Source: Physcomitrium patens
Lineage: Eukaryota > Streptophyta > Bryopsida > Funariales > Funariaceae
Assembly: GCF_000002425.4 (NCBI RefSeq)
Contig: NC_037254.1
Span: 25,739,679-25,803,678 of the forward strand
DNA: 64,000 nucleotides
Reading direction: 5' to 3'
In this document: piece by piece, positions 39,000 to 52,600 of the stretch
Position numbering within the stretch: position 1 is the first letter of the stretch
Layout of the letters: each line of letters begins with the position of its first letter
The notes under the pieces: generated by a model
What the model was told of the DNA's origin: nothing
The model's input: the letters and a program-made list of their open reading frames with translations, nothing else
The model's database searches: none
Made by a program: the position numbers and the translations under genes

Positions 39000-40019
39000 C
39001 TCCGAAAAGCATCCAAACAACACGCGCACACACTCACTCACACACTCAGATAGGGCATCATCAGCATCCTCCTCCTCCTGGACTACAGTACTGCTCCCCT
39101 ACCCCTACCCCCTCACCCGCCTCTGTTACCCTATTACCTCCCGTAAAGCTGTAAAGGGACACTAGAAAAAGACTTGGGGGATTAATCTGTGGAGGTGAGC
39201 TGGAAGAAAGTGCGGCTGCGGGGGGGGGGGTCCTTCCACCCCTTTCCTCTTTCCCCTCCCTCGTTCCCAGTCATGCAGCGCAGCCGGGGGATGTTTCTGC
39301 CAGAAGCCTTGTGCCAGGTGGAATCCCCCTCCCTCCTCGCCCCCCTTTGCTATTCTGGGCTATTCTGTCTTCTTTTTCTTCCGTCTACTTCTTCTTCTAC
39401 TGCATGATCGAGTGGCACCAAACGGGCAGCACGACTTCTACCACCACTACGACGACCACCACTACTGTGCCATGCTGCTGCTGCTGGCACAATAGTAGTA
39501 GAAGACGATGAGACAGAGAGGAGGAGGAGTACCCCCCCTCTCATTTCTTTCTTTTTTGTTTCTTTTTATATTTGTATCTCAGTGCTCATGGCTAGCTCGG
39601 GCTCTGATTCCCCGGATGACGGCGCTTCTGATCTGTCCCTCCCTCCCTCCCTGTGAAAAGCAAAGCAGAGCAAAGGGATCATCGTTACTAGTGAGTGAGT
39701 GAGTGAGTGAGTGAGTCGCGCACACACTGACTGACTGACTGACTGACTGACTGGGTGGGTGGGTGGGTGTGGTGACCGGCGATAATACAGAATTTCGGGG
39801 CTCTTCCCTCCTCCTCTGGGGAAGTCTGCGACGGGCCGGACCGGGTGGGGAGCGAGGGCAGCGGTGGGGGGGGGTGTCTCTCTCTCCTGACACTACCGTT
39901 GCCTGCCTGACTGCCTGCCTGGGGAAGAACCCACGTCACCCTCCCTCCCCCCCCCTTCTCCCCCATTCATTCATTCATTCATTTCTCCACAGTCTTTCTT
40001 CCGCTTCTTAAGCACCATT
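39000..40019. repeat. GC-rich microsatellite cluster upstream of the MSL gene
   Basis: Contains a G10-type run near 39222, CTC/CCT-rich tracts, a trinucleotide (CCA/CTA)n patch near 39438-39468, (GTGA)n at 39691-39716, (CTGA)n at 39726-39751, (GGGT)n at 39753-39769 and (CATT)n at 39964-39983. The reading frames here are produced by these simple repeats and are not genes. It marks the edge of the gene island. Confidence 0.8.
39753..39767 (+). other. G-quadruplex motif
   Basis: Four GGG runs with single-T loops (GGGTGGGTGGGTGGG), an optimal parallel quadruplex pattern, upstream of the divergently placed MSL gene. Confidence 0.75.
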
Positions 40020-41323
40020 GTGGAGTTTGGTGGTTAATCAATGTTTCTATTTGCATGTGCGTACTACATTGTGCTGTTTACCAACACTAGTATGTATTAC
40101 AATTTCATACACTACTACATGGTAGAGAGAGTGTATTAGAAATCTAAGAAGGAAAATGGACAAGTTGGTAAGGATTGTAATTGCAATGGATTGACTTAAG
40201 TAGTGTACATTGTGTCAAAAAACCAATCATTTGTACCATGTTTCTTGTTTTTATACAATTTATAATATATTTTCATAATATGTGTTATTTTTATAAATAA
40301 AAAATATACATTTTTAATTTAATTCCAATTATTGTTTCTTACCAAAAATTATTTCCATTGTCTTGTCTTTTAGTTTGTTTGTTGTCTTTTCCTATTTTTA
40401 TCCACTCTAGTGTATTATGTAGTGACCATTAAAGCTTTACAAACAAAGTGCATGTAAAAATAACTTTACATCTTTGCCTCCATAACTTTACATTGTCGGT
40501 ATTGATTTAGTAATACAATCCTATTTTCATGGATTTATAAAATGTCTTGTATGTTGTATTCAAAGTACATGTGTTTCAATATATTTTATGCATTAGTAGA
40601 TCATGTTACAAGTACTGTTTTCAACATTTGGCACCTTTTTTAATTTTTTTTTACACATATTTTTATCATGTTCAGAAACAAAAAAATTGACATTATCATC
40701 AATTAATTGTATTACTATTTTTTTAATTATTATCTGATGTTGCACTTATTGTAAAAATGAGGTACACATGAGTGTATGGGCACCTATGATTATGACACTA
40801 TTTAAACATTTATTTCTCTCATTGACCTTGAATTATTTCTTCTTACACATTTACTAATCTCAATCTGTATGTATACTAACAATATTATTTTTGTTTTCTC
40901 TAAATTTCTTCATTAAAGAATGAGAATGAGCTTTCATGATTTTAAAATGTAGTTTGGTACCAAAAAATTAGTTTTATTTTATTTTTATTTAATGTAATTA
41001 GTATAGATAGAAAAAATACTTAACTTAATTTAACGATGGATATTTATTTTATTATTCATGATCAATACTTTATTTAAAATTATCTTTAATTTTTTCTACA
41101 ACAGTCAAAAAAACTTGATGTAGTCAAGGATATTATACTTTTTGTTATCTGTTTCTATAAAATCTTACAAAAAACAAAGTTTTGTAATTTAAAGCATTAC
41201 ATTCTAATTCATATTTTACATCTAAATAAATAAATAATTTCATATTGAAAAAATGAAAAGAAATTATAAAGACAATGTATTGTAGAAAAAATATGAATAT
41301 ATATATATATAGGGGACATGTAA

Positions 41324-41362
<39 letters not shown>

Positions 41363-41790
41363 TATATACATATTTATATTATCCAAAAAATTCGTATATA
41401 TTGCAATTTGTGCACTATACTTGTACAAAATTACCATACTAAAAAATAAAAGAAATGCAAGCAATGCTAATTTATATGATTAAAAATAATCTATATTCAT
41501 GTTCACAAATAAGAACATATAAAGTTATATAAAACACTAATTTTAATATTTATCAGTGTAACAAGTTTATATATATTTTTGTAATTTATTTTAAATCAAT
41601 CATAATATTTTCTATATCACAATTTTTTTAAAATAATAAATTGTAATATATAAATGTAAGAAGATATCTTCAAAATATCTAAAAATCTTCCTCAATCCAT
41701 TAAATACATGGGAAAAAAAAAAAAAAAAATTAAAAAAAAAAAAAACTCTTTGAATATTTTATATGATTATGAATAATATATATGATATAT
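40020..41790. other. AT-rich intergenic DNA, no gene seen
   Basis: Low GC sequence with homopolymer A/T runs (notably about 41711-41745) and (TA)n tracts at about 41305 and 41327-41355. No transposon protein or splice pattern was recognised. It joins the gene island to transposon block 2. Confidence 0.6.
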
Positions 41791-41796
41791 CAAACA

Positions 41797-42155
41797 AGGC
41801 TTCACTCTTGTTTCTATATATACTGCTTAACTAGGGAATACATGGCAGCATGCTATATGATCTCTAATACATGTCCAACTTAGAGGACACATGTCTAATT
41901 TGAAAGGCAAGTTTCATAGGTGTGCGCCATATGTCCAACTTGTACTATAAGTGGTTAACTTGTCAATACGTGGCTTCCTTGTTGGCTAAGTTTTCAACCT
42001 ACCAATCACCTATAGACATGTATAAAGGCAAAGCAACATCTATGAAGCTTCTAGGAAGCTTTCTACAAATTATTATCATATTTATTTACTTTTACTTATC
42101 ACTACCTATTCTTATTATCTAAATAATTATGAGAATAAATATGTATGTCCGTATT
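41797..42155 (-). repeat. 3' LTR of element F, truncated
   Basis: Aligns from the polypurine-proximal end (ATACGGACATACAT in element orientation) to the promoter inverted repeat near 41797, where it stops abruptly next to AT-rich sequence. The U5 end is missing. Confidence 0.8.
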
Positions 42156-42789
42156 ATTATCCCTTTTTTAGTAAGGAATTCCATGAAGAACGATGATTAT
42201 ATGTAGATGAAATCCAAGATGCATTGAATTATATTTGCCACATATTTTGATCTTTCTTCCCTTCAAAGGTAGTTGATAGGTCCCTTCAATCATTAATAAT
42301 GTCTCATACCAAGGCAAAAAGACCACCCTAATATTTGATCATTATTGAGGCCTTCATAATTTCTTTCAAGCAAAACATTAGTAATACCATCATGAGTGGT
42401 TCCTATCTCCAAAAGTATCATTAAACATTAGAAGTTCCTTCTAAGGTCATGGTATCAAATGCGTTGTATCTCACCATCTATTCGAGGAAGAACATGTCAT
42501 TCTTGAAGATCTTTATCTTGATTTTGATGTCTCGAAGGTTGTGATAGTAGCAATGTCTCATTTGGTAGCTTAACAAATGATAGCTCTTGAATTGAATCTA
42601 CTGTTTGTTGGTTCTCCATCTCCTAAGCACTAAAAAGTCCAAAGAAACAATAATATAAGTTAGAATGAAATCTCTATTGGGCTTGCTTTACTTTACAGCA
42701 AAGAATTTCTTGATTCTTGATCTTGATTTTGATGGATGTCGTTGATGAAAAGCTTTAATTTTGGCTTATGCATTTATTAGATTCCTAGA

Positions 42790-45700
42790 TGGCTCCTATG
42801 TACATTCATTAATGTCATATCCACGCCAATGTACTAGATATTCTAACCTATTTTGGTGTTTCTTTGAATCTAAGACTTCTTCCATCTCAAATTCTTCATT
42901 ATTGTCCACTTTTATAGGAAGTGGTGGCATTTGTCTCTTTCTTTGTATATCCATTATCTTGTATGTCTCAAATAACGACACATGGAACATAAGATGGATT
43001 TTCATAGACTCTGGTAGGTATAATCAATAAGCAATTAGATTGATGTGTTCACAAATGGGAAATGGTCCAAACTTATAATAATCCAGCTTGTCACAAGGAC
43101 AAATAGTTTTAATATTACAACAAAGTAACCATATCTTATCCGCCACACAAAATTGATGTTGTTCCTTACAATAGACATCTGCGTTGACTATTTGTTGTTC
43201 CTAAGCTTCTTTTAATTATACCTTTATTATTGCATATAGTTCTAACAATCAATTTGTTACATCTTCTACCGCAAGATTATTAACTTTTGAAAAGTCAAAA
43301 GTATCAAATCTTAGATTATAACCTTATTTGGAAAGAAAGATATTTGTTGAATAGAAGAATGTACCAAATTACTATGAACAAACTCTACGAATAGCAAAAG
43401 AATTGTCTAATCATCTTGTTAATAGTTGATGGTATCCCTCAAATACTACTCTAAAACTTGATTTGTCCATTCTCTTTGTCCATCAATTTGAGAGTAAAAA
43501 GTGGAAGATAGTTTTATATCCACCTTCAATATTTTAAAAAGAATTCTCTAGAATCTCGATAAAAATTGTATTCTTTTGTTTGGTATAATATCCTTTAGTA
43601 ATCCATGATAGCAATAGATGTTGTCAAAGAAGAGTTTAGCGATTCCTTCACTTATGATAGATTTTATATATGATACAAAATATGCCATCTTAGTGAAAAG
43701 ATCTACAATCACAAATATGGAATCATAGGAAGATCCGTGATAAAATCCATAGAGACAGAAGATCATATTTGTTCTGGTATAGATAATGGTTAAAGAAGTC
43801 CATAAGGTCGATGACAAGGAGTTTTTTATTATGAACAAACATCACATGTCTACACAAATTGTTTAACAGCCTTTTATATTTGAAGCCACTAAAAATTTTT
43901 AGATATAAGTTCTAAAGTCTTATTATATCCAAAATATCCTGCCTTATGGAAATTGTGAAGAGCTTCAATAGCACGTAATCATGCTTCTTCTTTTGGAACA
44001 TATAAACATCCTTCAAAATAGATTAGGTTCTTCTTAAACTCAAATTTTGAAGTATCTTGAGACTTAGAAGAATTATTTTTAATATTATGAACAAGAAGGT
44101 CTAAGGACATACTTGCTTGGATCTGCTTGAAAAAAGTCAAATCAACAATCAATGTTGATTTCATTGCTCAGAGATGAAATTATTTTGGCTTCAGTAAAAT
44201 TATTTTTTATTAGTCAAAAGCTATTTCTCTTTCTTTTGGTATAAGATAAGAACGTTTAGAAAAGGCATTAGACAAACTTTATTTTTTTTCTCATTGATAA
44301 GTGATATTCAACTCAAATCTTGACAAAGACATACTCCAACAAGTTTGGCAACGATTTAAAATAGGTGGTGACATGAAATATTTGAGGTTCTTATGATCCG
44401 TATACATAGTGACTAGACTTGAAGTACCTTTTAAATAATAATGCCATTCTTCAAAAGAATCCATAATTACAAGAAGTTCCTTATCGTAGATCTCATAATT
44501 AATCTCGGTTGCTAAAAATTTCTTGAATGAAAACCTATTGGATGAAGTTTGTCATCTACTCCTATTTGAGATATGACTACACCCAAGGCAAAGTCAATTG
44601 CATTTGTCTCCATAAAAATTACTTTAGAGAAGTTGACGCAATGTAAGATTGATGCAAAAGTAAAAGCTTTCTTCAAAATTTCAAATGATGCTTTTGCTTC
44701 TTTATTCCACTTCAGCTTGTTTTTGCAAGTTAAGCATATAAGTGGCGCTACAACTTGAGAAAAGTTCTTAATGAAGATCCAATAGTAATTGGCAAATTTC
44801 AAAAAGCATTGTATATCTTTTATTATTTTTGGAATCTTCCAATCTATGATTGTGTGAATTTTTTAGGATCCATCATTAGACCATTGTTTGAACTGATGTA
44901 TCCTAAGAAGTCAACTTGAGTAGTGTGGAATATACACTTTTCCATTTTGGTGTACAATCTTGCATCTCTAAGTTTTTGTAACACACAACAAATATGAACT
45001 TCATATTCTTTTACATCCTTAGAATAGATAAAAATGTCATGTAAATAACAGACAACAAAATCATCTAAAACTCACAAAAATATCATGCATAAGATGTTGA
45101 AAAGCATTTGGTGCATTCGTGAGTCCAAAAGGCATGATGTTATATTCAAAGTATCCATACCTTGTTCGAAATGTAGTCTTCTATTCATCTCCTTCTTTAA
45201 TGCAGACCAGATTATATGCTCCTTGTAGATCTAGTTTTGTATAGATCTTAGCTTGATTTAATTGATCAAGAAGTCCAAATATCAAAGGTAGAAGATATCT
45301 ATTCTTAATGATAATCTTGTTGAGTCCTCAATAATCCACACACATTTGCAATGATCCATCTTTTTTCTTCACAAATAAGATAGGAGCTCCTATAGGAGAT
45401 TTTGAATCACATATGCAATTCTTGGCCAAGTTCTCATTAATGTACTTCTTGAGTTTAGCCAACTCATTTTGTGATAAACTATAGATTGGACCAAATGGCA
45501 GCTAAGTTCTTTTTTTAAGATCAATTGAATAATCATATGGACAATACTCCAAAAGAATGTATTCTTTTCAAAAACATCTTAAAAATCTTGATATTGACTT
45601 GGAATTTCACTTGAAATCTTTCCATCAATTAAAATGGGTGTAGCGTAATAACAAAAGATGATATTTCTTTTGTACCTATAAGTACAAGTTTGGCTATACT

Positions 45701-46160
45701 ATACTTATGGCTTTTTAGTGGATTAAAAAAATTCTTAATGATGTTCTAAGAAAAGTCCAGTTTACAAAAAATCCAATCTATCACAAGATTATAATTTTCT
45801 AGCCACGATAAACTTAAAATGATTGAATCAAAAGAAGATCTAATTATATTAAAAATTATATGACTATTATGACCATTTATTACTACATCTGTAGAAAGTA
45901 TTTCATGAATAACATCTCCCAAAGATAACAAATGACCATCTATGACTTCTACATGTACATGTTTAGTTTTTTGTACTAATTATATATTATGACTTTTAAC
46001 AAATTCTTCATCTAAAAAACAAGCAGAGGCTCATGAATTTATCAAGGCAGAGGCTTTGTGGTTATTAGATCCTAAACGCAAATCTATTATAAAACAAAGA
46101 GAGGGTTTTGAGGAGAGAATAGGACCTTCATTAGGAATTGTACAAGATTTTAGCTGCATG
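42790..46160 (-). pseudogene. pol: pol remnant of element F
   Basis: Protease region about 46110-45740, RT about 45480-44900 ([11 protein letters not shown] and [13 protein letters not shown] regions recognisable), RNase H about 44802-44512 (MKFANYYWIFIKNFSQVVAP, IDFALGVVISQ), integrase zinc and core regions about 44164-43550 (FVIVDLFTKMAYFVSYIKSI), and C-terminal region with chromodomain (MEEVLDSKKHQNRLEYLVHW, 42870-42811). The chromodomain block is still open. Stops elsewhere. Confidence 0.87.
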
Positions 46161-47175
46161 GTCCCTATTATAGTTGGATAAATTCGTTTCCAACATGTTT
46201 TTATCTTTCATGGTAGTATTCTTCATTTTATAGTTATGTTGTTTCTTTGGACAATATTGAGCAATGTGCTTAACTTCTCCATAATATAAACATAATTGTT
46301 CTTGATGAAGATAAGTCTTTTCTTGTTTGGTAAGAGGTTTAAAACATACTGCATCAATTTGCATGTCTTTTACTTTCAAATGCTTAGATTGAGAACTCAT
46401 TGATATTGTCATTGAATTATAATAACGTTGAGGTTTTCTTGTGCGATTCTCAGATCAAAACTCAAAAAGTCAATTGTCACATATCACAGCAAAGTCAATT
46501 ACTTGACTCAATGTCTGAGGATCAAGTAAATTGAGCATCAATTTCTTTACTTTATATTGTAATTTGTAGAAAAATTGGCTAATAAGTGCAGCATCACCCT
46601 ACTTGATATCTGTCACTAATTGTCAAAATTATGAAGCATATAATGTCATTGATCGATTGCCTTATTGTAAGACTCAAATTTTGTTGGTTACAACATGGAT
46701 TACATCATATTCACTATATATAGATTAAAATTCTTTTAAGAATACTTTTAAATTATCCAATATTAGATTACATCATTCAAGAAATGATAAAAACTATGAT
46801 AAAGCATAGCTTGAAAGTAGTATTCCAATAAACCTGACTTATGATCCTTGAGTTGAATAACTTTAAGGTTGTAGTTCAATCATGAGTTGTACTTGATTGA
46901 TGAATCTTCAAAACTTAGATCTTGTGCCATCAAACTTCTCAAGCAATTCAATTTTTGGTTCCTTGAAACTTGAACAATGCTCTATTAAAGGAGTAGTAGT
47001 ATGGCTTGGTGTAGATGTTGAAGCAACTCCAATCATCTCTATATCTTCATTGCTTCATAATCTTGATGCTCTTTTTGGTGGTAGACTAAATTGGTGCATT
47101 GCAAGCATTGATTCTCTCATTTGCTCTTGCATTTGAGCCATTGCACTATTCATTTTAGCAAGCTCTACCATCTTA
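46150..47175 (-). pseudogene. gag: gag remnant of element F
   Basis: Begins near the MVELAKMNSAMAQMQ stretch at about 47172 and extends to the decayed knuckle region (46310-46250). The shared stop is present as TTT TGA CAA TTA at about 46630-46619. Several further stops. Confidence 0.82.
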
Positions 47176-47353
47176 GCAAAATAAAAAGAAATGTGTCTAT
47201 TCTCACAAAATAAAATACTCAAGAATCAAGAAAAAAAATTCTTGAAACTATATCAATTTAAAAGAGAGTAATCTGCAACTTTTAATATGCATATGTCTTA
47301 TCAAGAGAAATTAATAATCCACTTTTAATCAAGAAAAGACAAAGCTCTGATAT

Positions 47354-47920
47354 TGTATGTACACTTTTGTTAATATGTCAAGGACACTAACTGAGAGAAG
47401 ATGCATAAAGTCATAGAATCTGTGTCAAAAAGAAAGTGACAAAATAGAAGAAAGTATGTATATTCAAAGAAGAATTGGAATGGCTATTGTCAAAGACTAG
47501 AAAACATAAGACTCTTGAAATTAGACTAAAAAGTAAGAAAGAAATTGACAAGAGTGAAAAAGGCTTCACTCTTACCTCTATGTATACTACTTAACTAAGA
47601 AATATGTAGCGACATGCTATAGGACCTCTAATATACGTCTAACTTGTAAGACACATATCTAATTTGCAAGGCAAGTTTCCTAAGTGTGTACCATATGTCC
47701 AAATTATATTACAAGTGGTCAACATGTCGACACGTGGCCTCCTTATTAACTAAGTTTTCAATCTATCAATCACATGTAGACATGTATAAAGACAAAGTAG
47801 TGGCTTTAAAGCTTTTAGGAAGCTGTCCAAAAGATATTATCATATTTATCTACTTTGACTTACTTCTACATATTCTTATTATGTAGAGAATTATTAAGAT
47901 AAATATATATGTCCAAGACA
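47354..47920 (-). repeat. 5' LTR of element F (567 bp), first of three LTRs in a row
   Basis: Starts TGTCTTGGACATAT in element orientation and ends AAGTGTACATACA followed by the ATATCAGAGC primer site. It is directly followed on its outer side by another LTR without any intervening host DNA. Confidence 0.83.
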
Positions 47921-48458
47921 CAAAGACATGAATCTCAAAGAATGAAATCCTCAATATACTCTTGTGTCACTAAAAAAAACTAGAAAGTCACTCAAAGATG
48001 ATATAATATTGAACTAAAATGGCTATTGTCAAAAATAAGAAGACTAAAAAGTCTTGAAACAAGACTAAAAATTTAAAAAGTGTTAATAAGAATGAAGAAG
48101 GCTTTACTCTTGTCTTCATATATATCCTTAATTAGGAGCCATGTGGCAATGTCTTATAGGACCTTCAAAACGTATTGACTTTGCAAGATACATATCTTAA
48201 CTTGCAATACAAGTTTTCTAAATATATACTACATAGTTAGCTTGTTCTATAAACTACCAATATATGGTTGCCTTGTTGATCAAGTTTCTTACCTATTAAT
48301 GAACTGCAAATATATGTAAAGTCAAAGTAGCATCTATGAAGCTTTTAGAAAGCTTTTTTAGAAGGTAATGTGAAATTAATTTATTTCTATCTACTTTTAC
48401 CTATTTTTACTTAATCATATGGATATTTATTAGAATATGTATCTATATGTCAAGGACA
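47921..48458 (-). repeat. Middle LTR of the triple-LTR junction
   Basis: A full promoter region is recognisable (TCATATATATCC, GCCATGTGGC at about 48136-48147). It has its own TGTCC-like end at 48449-48458, shared with the start region of the next LTR. It lacks the first-to-transcribe U5 terminus (about 25 bp). No internal region on either side, so it is a recombination product rather than a plain solo LTR. Confidence 0.7.
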
Positions 48459-49005
48459 TGAACTAAAAGATGATGCATAAACTAATAAAATCCATGTCAA
48501 AGAAAAAGAGACAAAATAGAAATAAAGAAGTACATATATTAAAAAGAAACTGGAATGGCTTATTGCGAAAAGACAAGAAAATTTGAGATTCTTGAAACTA
48601 AATTAGAAACAAGAAACGAATTGACAAGAATAAAGAAGACTTCACTCTTATCTTTATATATACTATATAACTAGGGGCTACATGGCGATGTTCTATAAGA
48701 CCTCTAATATGTGTTGACTTTGTAGGACACATGCCTTGATTTACAAAGTAAGTTTTTCTATATGTTCACCACATAATTAGCTTATTCTTCAAGCTACCAA
48801 AATGTGTGGCACATGATTAACTTGTTGATCAAGTTTTCGATCTAAAAATCAACAATGGACACTTATAAAGTCGAAGCAATATCTATGAAGCTTATAAGAA
48901 GCTTTCTTAAAAGATATTATAGAATTAACTTACTTTTACCTACTTCTATTTATTTCTAGTTATTTATACAAGTAATTATTGGCTTACATGTGTATGTCTA
49001 TGAAA
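48449..49005 (-). repeat. 3' LTR of element G
   Basis: Begins TTTCATAGACATACACATG after the polypurine tract. It contains the GAAGCTT palindromes, a TATATATAAAG promoter box and the inverted-repeat remnant, and ends at the GTCAAGGACA motif (48449-48458) where the middle LTR begins, lacking the last about 25 bp. Confidence 0.78.
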
Positions 49006-49639
49006 TTATCCTTCCTTCTAGGGACGAGTTCCAAGAAGTGCAATCATCATATGTTAAAAAAATCTATGATGTGATGAATTATATTTGCCACACACTGAGA
49101 TCTTTATTCTCTTCAAAGATGGTTGATAGGGTCTTTCAACCATCAATAGTGTCTCATACCAAGGTGGAAGACCACCTTGTTATTTGATCATTGTTGAGGC
49201 CTTAAAAACTTCCTTCAAATAAAACATTTGCATCACCATCAAGAGTTGTTCCTACCTCTAATAAAATTACCAAAAATTGAGAGTCTCTTCTAGGGTCGTG
49301 ATACCAATAGCGTTATATCTCACCATCTATTCAAGAAAAAACATGTTGTTCTTGAGGATCTTCATCTCGATTGTGTTATCTTGAAGGTTGTAACAACTGC
49401 AATATCTTGTCCAATATGTCAATAAAAGAAGGCTCTTCAATCAAATTTGTTGGTTCTTGGTTCTCCATCTCCTCAACATTACAAATACAAAGAAGCTACA
49501 AACAAGAATTGAAAGTAGAATGTTATCTTAGCTAGATCTTATTTTTTTTATAGGGAAGGTCTTCATCTTGATTTTAATAGATGTTGTTGATGAAATGCTC
49601 TCACCTTCTTTGTTGTATTTACAAAATTCTTTGTTGGCT

Positions 49640-52600
49640 CATATGTACATTCACTAATATTCTATTTATGCCAATAAATAAGATATTTCAACTTATTTTA
49701 GTACCACCTTGATTCTAAGATTTCTTCTATTTTAAATTTTTTATTATTATCCACTTCTATAGGAGGAGGTAACACTTGTCTTCTTCTTGGTATGTCCATT
49801 GTCTTATATGCTTCAAGAAGAGATACATGGAATACTAGATGGATTTGTATTGACTCTCATAGGTATAAATGATATACAACTGGATTGATTTGAGCAGAAA
49901 AAAGAAATGGATCAAGCCTATAATAATCCAACTTGTCACAAGAATGAGTAGTCTTGATTTTGTGATGAAGTAATCATAATTTATCACCCACATGGAATAG
50001 TAGTTGTTCCATTTGATAGACATCCGCATTGATCTTTTATTATTTTTGAGCTTCTTTTAATTGCGCCTTCGTTATTACATGTAGCTTTGACAAACGATTT
50101 ACCAAATCTTCCGTCGTAAGATTATCAACTTTTAAAAAGTCAAAAGTATCAAGTCATCGATGTTAAATCTAATTAGCAAAGAAAGGTATTTTTTTTTATA
50201 GAAGAATGTATCATGTTATTATAAGCAAACTCTGCCATTGGCAAAAGAATTGTCCAATCATCTTGTTGGTAATTGATGGTATATCTTAAATATTGCTCTA
50301 AAAGTTGATTAATATGCTCTATTTGTCCATAAATTTGAGGATGGAATGTCAAAGATAATTTTCTATCTACTTTTAGAATCTTGAAAAGAGTCCACCAAAA
50401 TCTTGATACAACCTGAGTTCTTTTATTTGATATGATATCCTTGGATAATCCATGATAGTCATAGATGTTGTCAAGAAAGAGTTTAGATATTTTTTCACTT
50501 ATAATAGATTTTGTACATAATATAAAAAGTGCCATCTTGGTAATACAATCTACTATCACAAATATAGAATCATAAGAACCTAAGATTAGAAGATCCATAA
50601 TGAAATCCATAGATTTTATGGAATGGAAAATGGTTGAAGAAGTCCGTAAGGTCAATGACAAGGAGTTTTTGATCTTAAAAAAATGTGGCATGAATGAACA
50701 AAGTCTTTTACACCCTTTCACATTTGTGGCCACGAAAAATCTCTAGATGTAAGCTCCAAAGTTTTATTATATCCAAAATGTCTTGCTACTGGAAAGTTGT
50801 GATGTGCTTGAAGAACATGTAATCGTGCTTCTCTTTTTAGATCATATAATCTATCTTCAAAATAGAATAGGTTTTTTTTGAACTCAAACTTAGAAGTATC
50901 TTAGGACTTAGAAGAAGGATTCTTGATATTATGCATAAGAGGATCAAAAGACATATTTAATTGGATTTATTTTACAAGAATGGAATCAACAGTCATTGTT
51001 GATTTCATTAGTTGAAGATGAAAATACTTTGGTTTCAAGAGAATCATTCTTTGTTGATCAAAAGATGCATCTTCTTCTTTTGGTACTAGATAAGAATATC
51101 TGGAAAGAGTGTCTAACAGACTTTATTGTTTTCCAAGTTGATATGTGATCTTGTAATCAAATTTTGATAAAGACATGCTTCAATGGACTTGACGATGATT
51201 CAAAATACGTGCTGATATGAAATACTCAAGATTCTTGTGGTTCATAAACATAGTGACTAGATTGGAAGCACCTTCTAAATGATGACACCATTCTTAAAAT
51301 GAATCCACGATTGCAAAAAGCTCTTTGTCATGGATTTCATAATTAATCTCGACTGCTGAAAATCTTTGGAATAAAAAACTACTGGGTGAAGTGTATCATT
51401 TATTTTCATTTTTAATAATATGGCACCCAAAAAAAAGTGTAATGCATCTGTTTCTATAAAAAAATATCTTAGAAATATCAACTCTATTTAAGATTGTTGC
51501 AGAAATAAAAATTGACTTCAAAACTTCAAAAGATGCTTGAGCTTCTTTATTCCACTCAAGTTTGTCTTTGTAAGTCAAATGTGTAAATGAGGCTGTAACT
51601 CAAGAGAAGTCTTTGATGAAGATCCAATAATAACACGTAAAGTTAAAATGTATTGGAAATTTCTTTCAGTTTTTGAAATCTTCTAATTCATAATAGTTTG
51701 AATTTTTTTAGGATCCATTACAAGTCTATCATTTGAAATGATGTATCTTAAAAAATTGACTTGAGTAGTATAGAATATACACTTTTCTATTTTTGGCATA
51801 GAATCCCACATCTTTTAATTTTTGTAACACACAACAAACATGAAGTTCATATTCATCTGTGTTTTTAGAATAGATTAAGGTGTTGTCCAAATAATTGACA
51901 ATAAAATCATCCAAAAATTCTCAAAAATCATCATGCATTAGATGTTGAAAAGTTGCTGGTGCATTTGTAAGTCCAAAAGGCATGATGTTATATTCAAAAT
52001 ATCCATACCTAATTCGAAATATAGTCTTCTATTCATCTCATTCTTTAATACATACTGAATTGTATGCTGTCCATAGATCTATTTTTATGTAGATCTTAGC
52101 TTGATTCAGTTGATCCAGAAGTCAGGATATCAAAAGTACAAGGTACCTATTCTTAATGGTGATCTTATTGAATCTTCAATAATCAATACACATCCGCAAT
52201 GATCTATCTTTCTTCTTCACAAATAAGATTAGAGCTCCTAATGGCAATTTGGAATGACATATGAAGTTCTTGGCCAGATTCTCTTCAATATATTCCTTGA
52301 ATTCAATTAATTCATTTTCTGATAAACTATAGATTGGTCCAAATGGTACTTATGCTCTTTTTTGAAGGTCAATTGAGTAGTCATAGGAACGATGTTCTAG
52401 AAGAGTATTTACATTCTTCTTCTCAAATACATCTTGAAACTCTTGATATTGGCTTGGAATTCTACTTAAAGTCTTTGCATCATTAGAAATAGGTGTGGCA
52501 TAAATGACACAAGGTGATCCTTCTTTTACAGCATCCAAGAAAGCTCTCCCACCTACAAACATAGGTTTTATTGTGCTAGACTTATGACTTTCTACTAGAT

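Larger units (their letters stand above)
41797..47920 (-). mobile_element. Element F: decayed Ty3/gypsy chromovirus
   Basis: On the minus strand: 5' LTR 47920-47354, primer site (ATATCAGAGC at 47353-47344), gag about 47175-46150, pol about 46150-42790 ending in a chromodomain, 3' leader about 42780-42156, and 3' LTR remnant 42155-41797. Same family as A. Many G-to-A/C-to-T stops; protease Asp is changed to Asn (ALINS followed by a stop) and the gag knuckle has lost a Cys (CLYYGEVKHIAQYC). It is the last unit of a head-to-tail array with G and H. Confidence 0.9.

Noticed and set aside
38742..39154. Basic plus-strand frames near 39 kb
   Set aside because: Low-complexity Lys/Arg/His/Pro output of simple repeats in a promoter region.
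39579..40011. Ser/Val/Thr repeat proteins (e.g. repeated QSVS and LTHSLT)
   Set aside because: Translations of tetranucleotide microsatellites in both strands.
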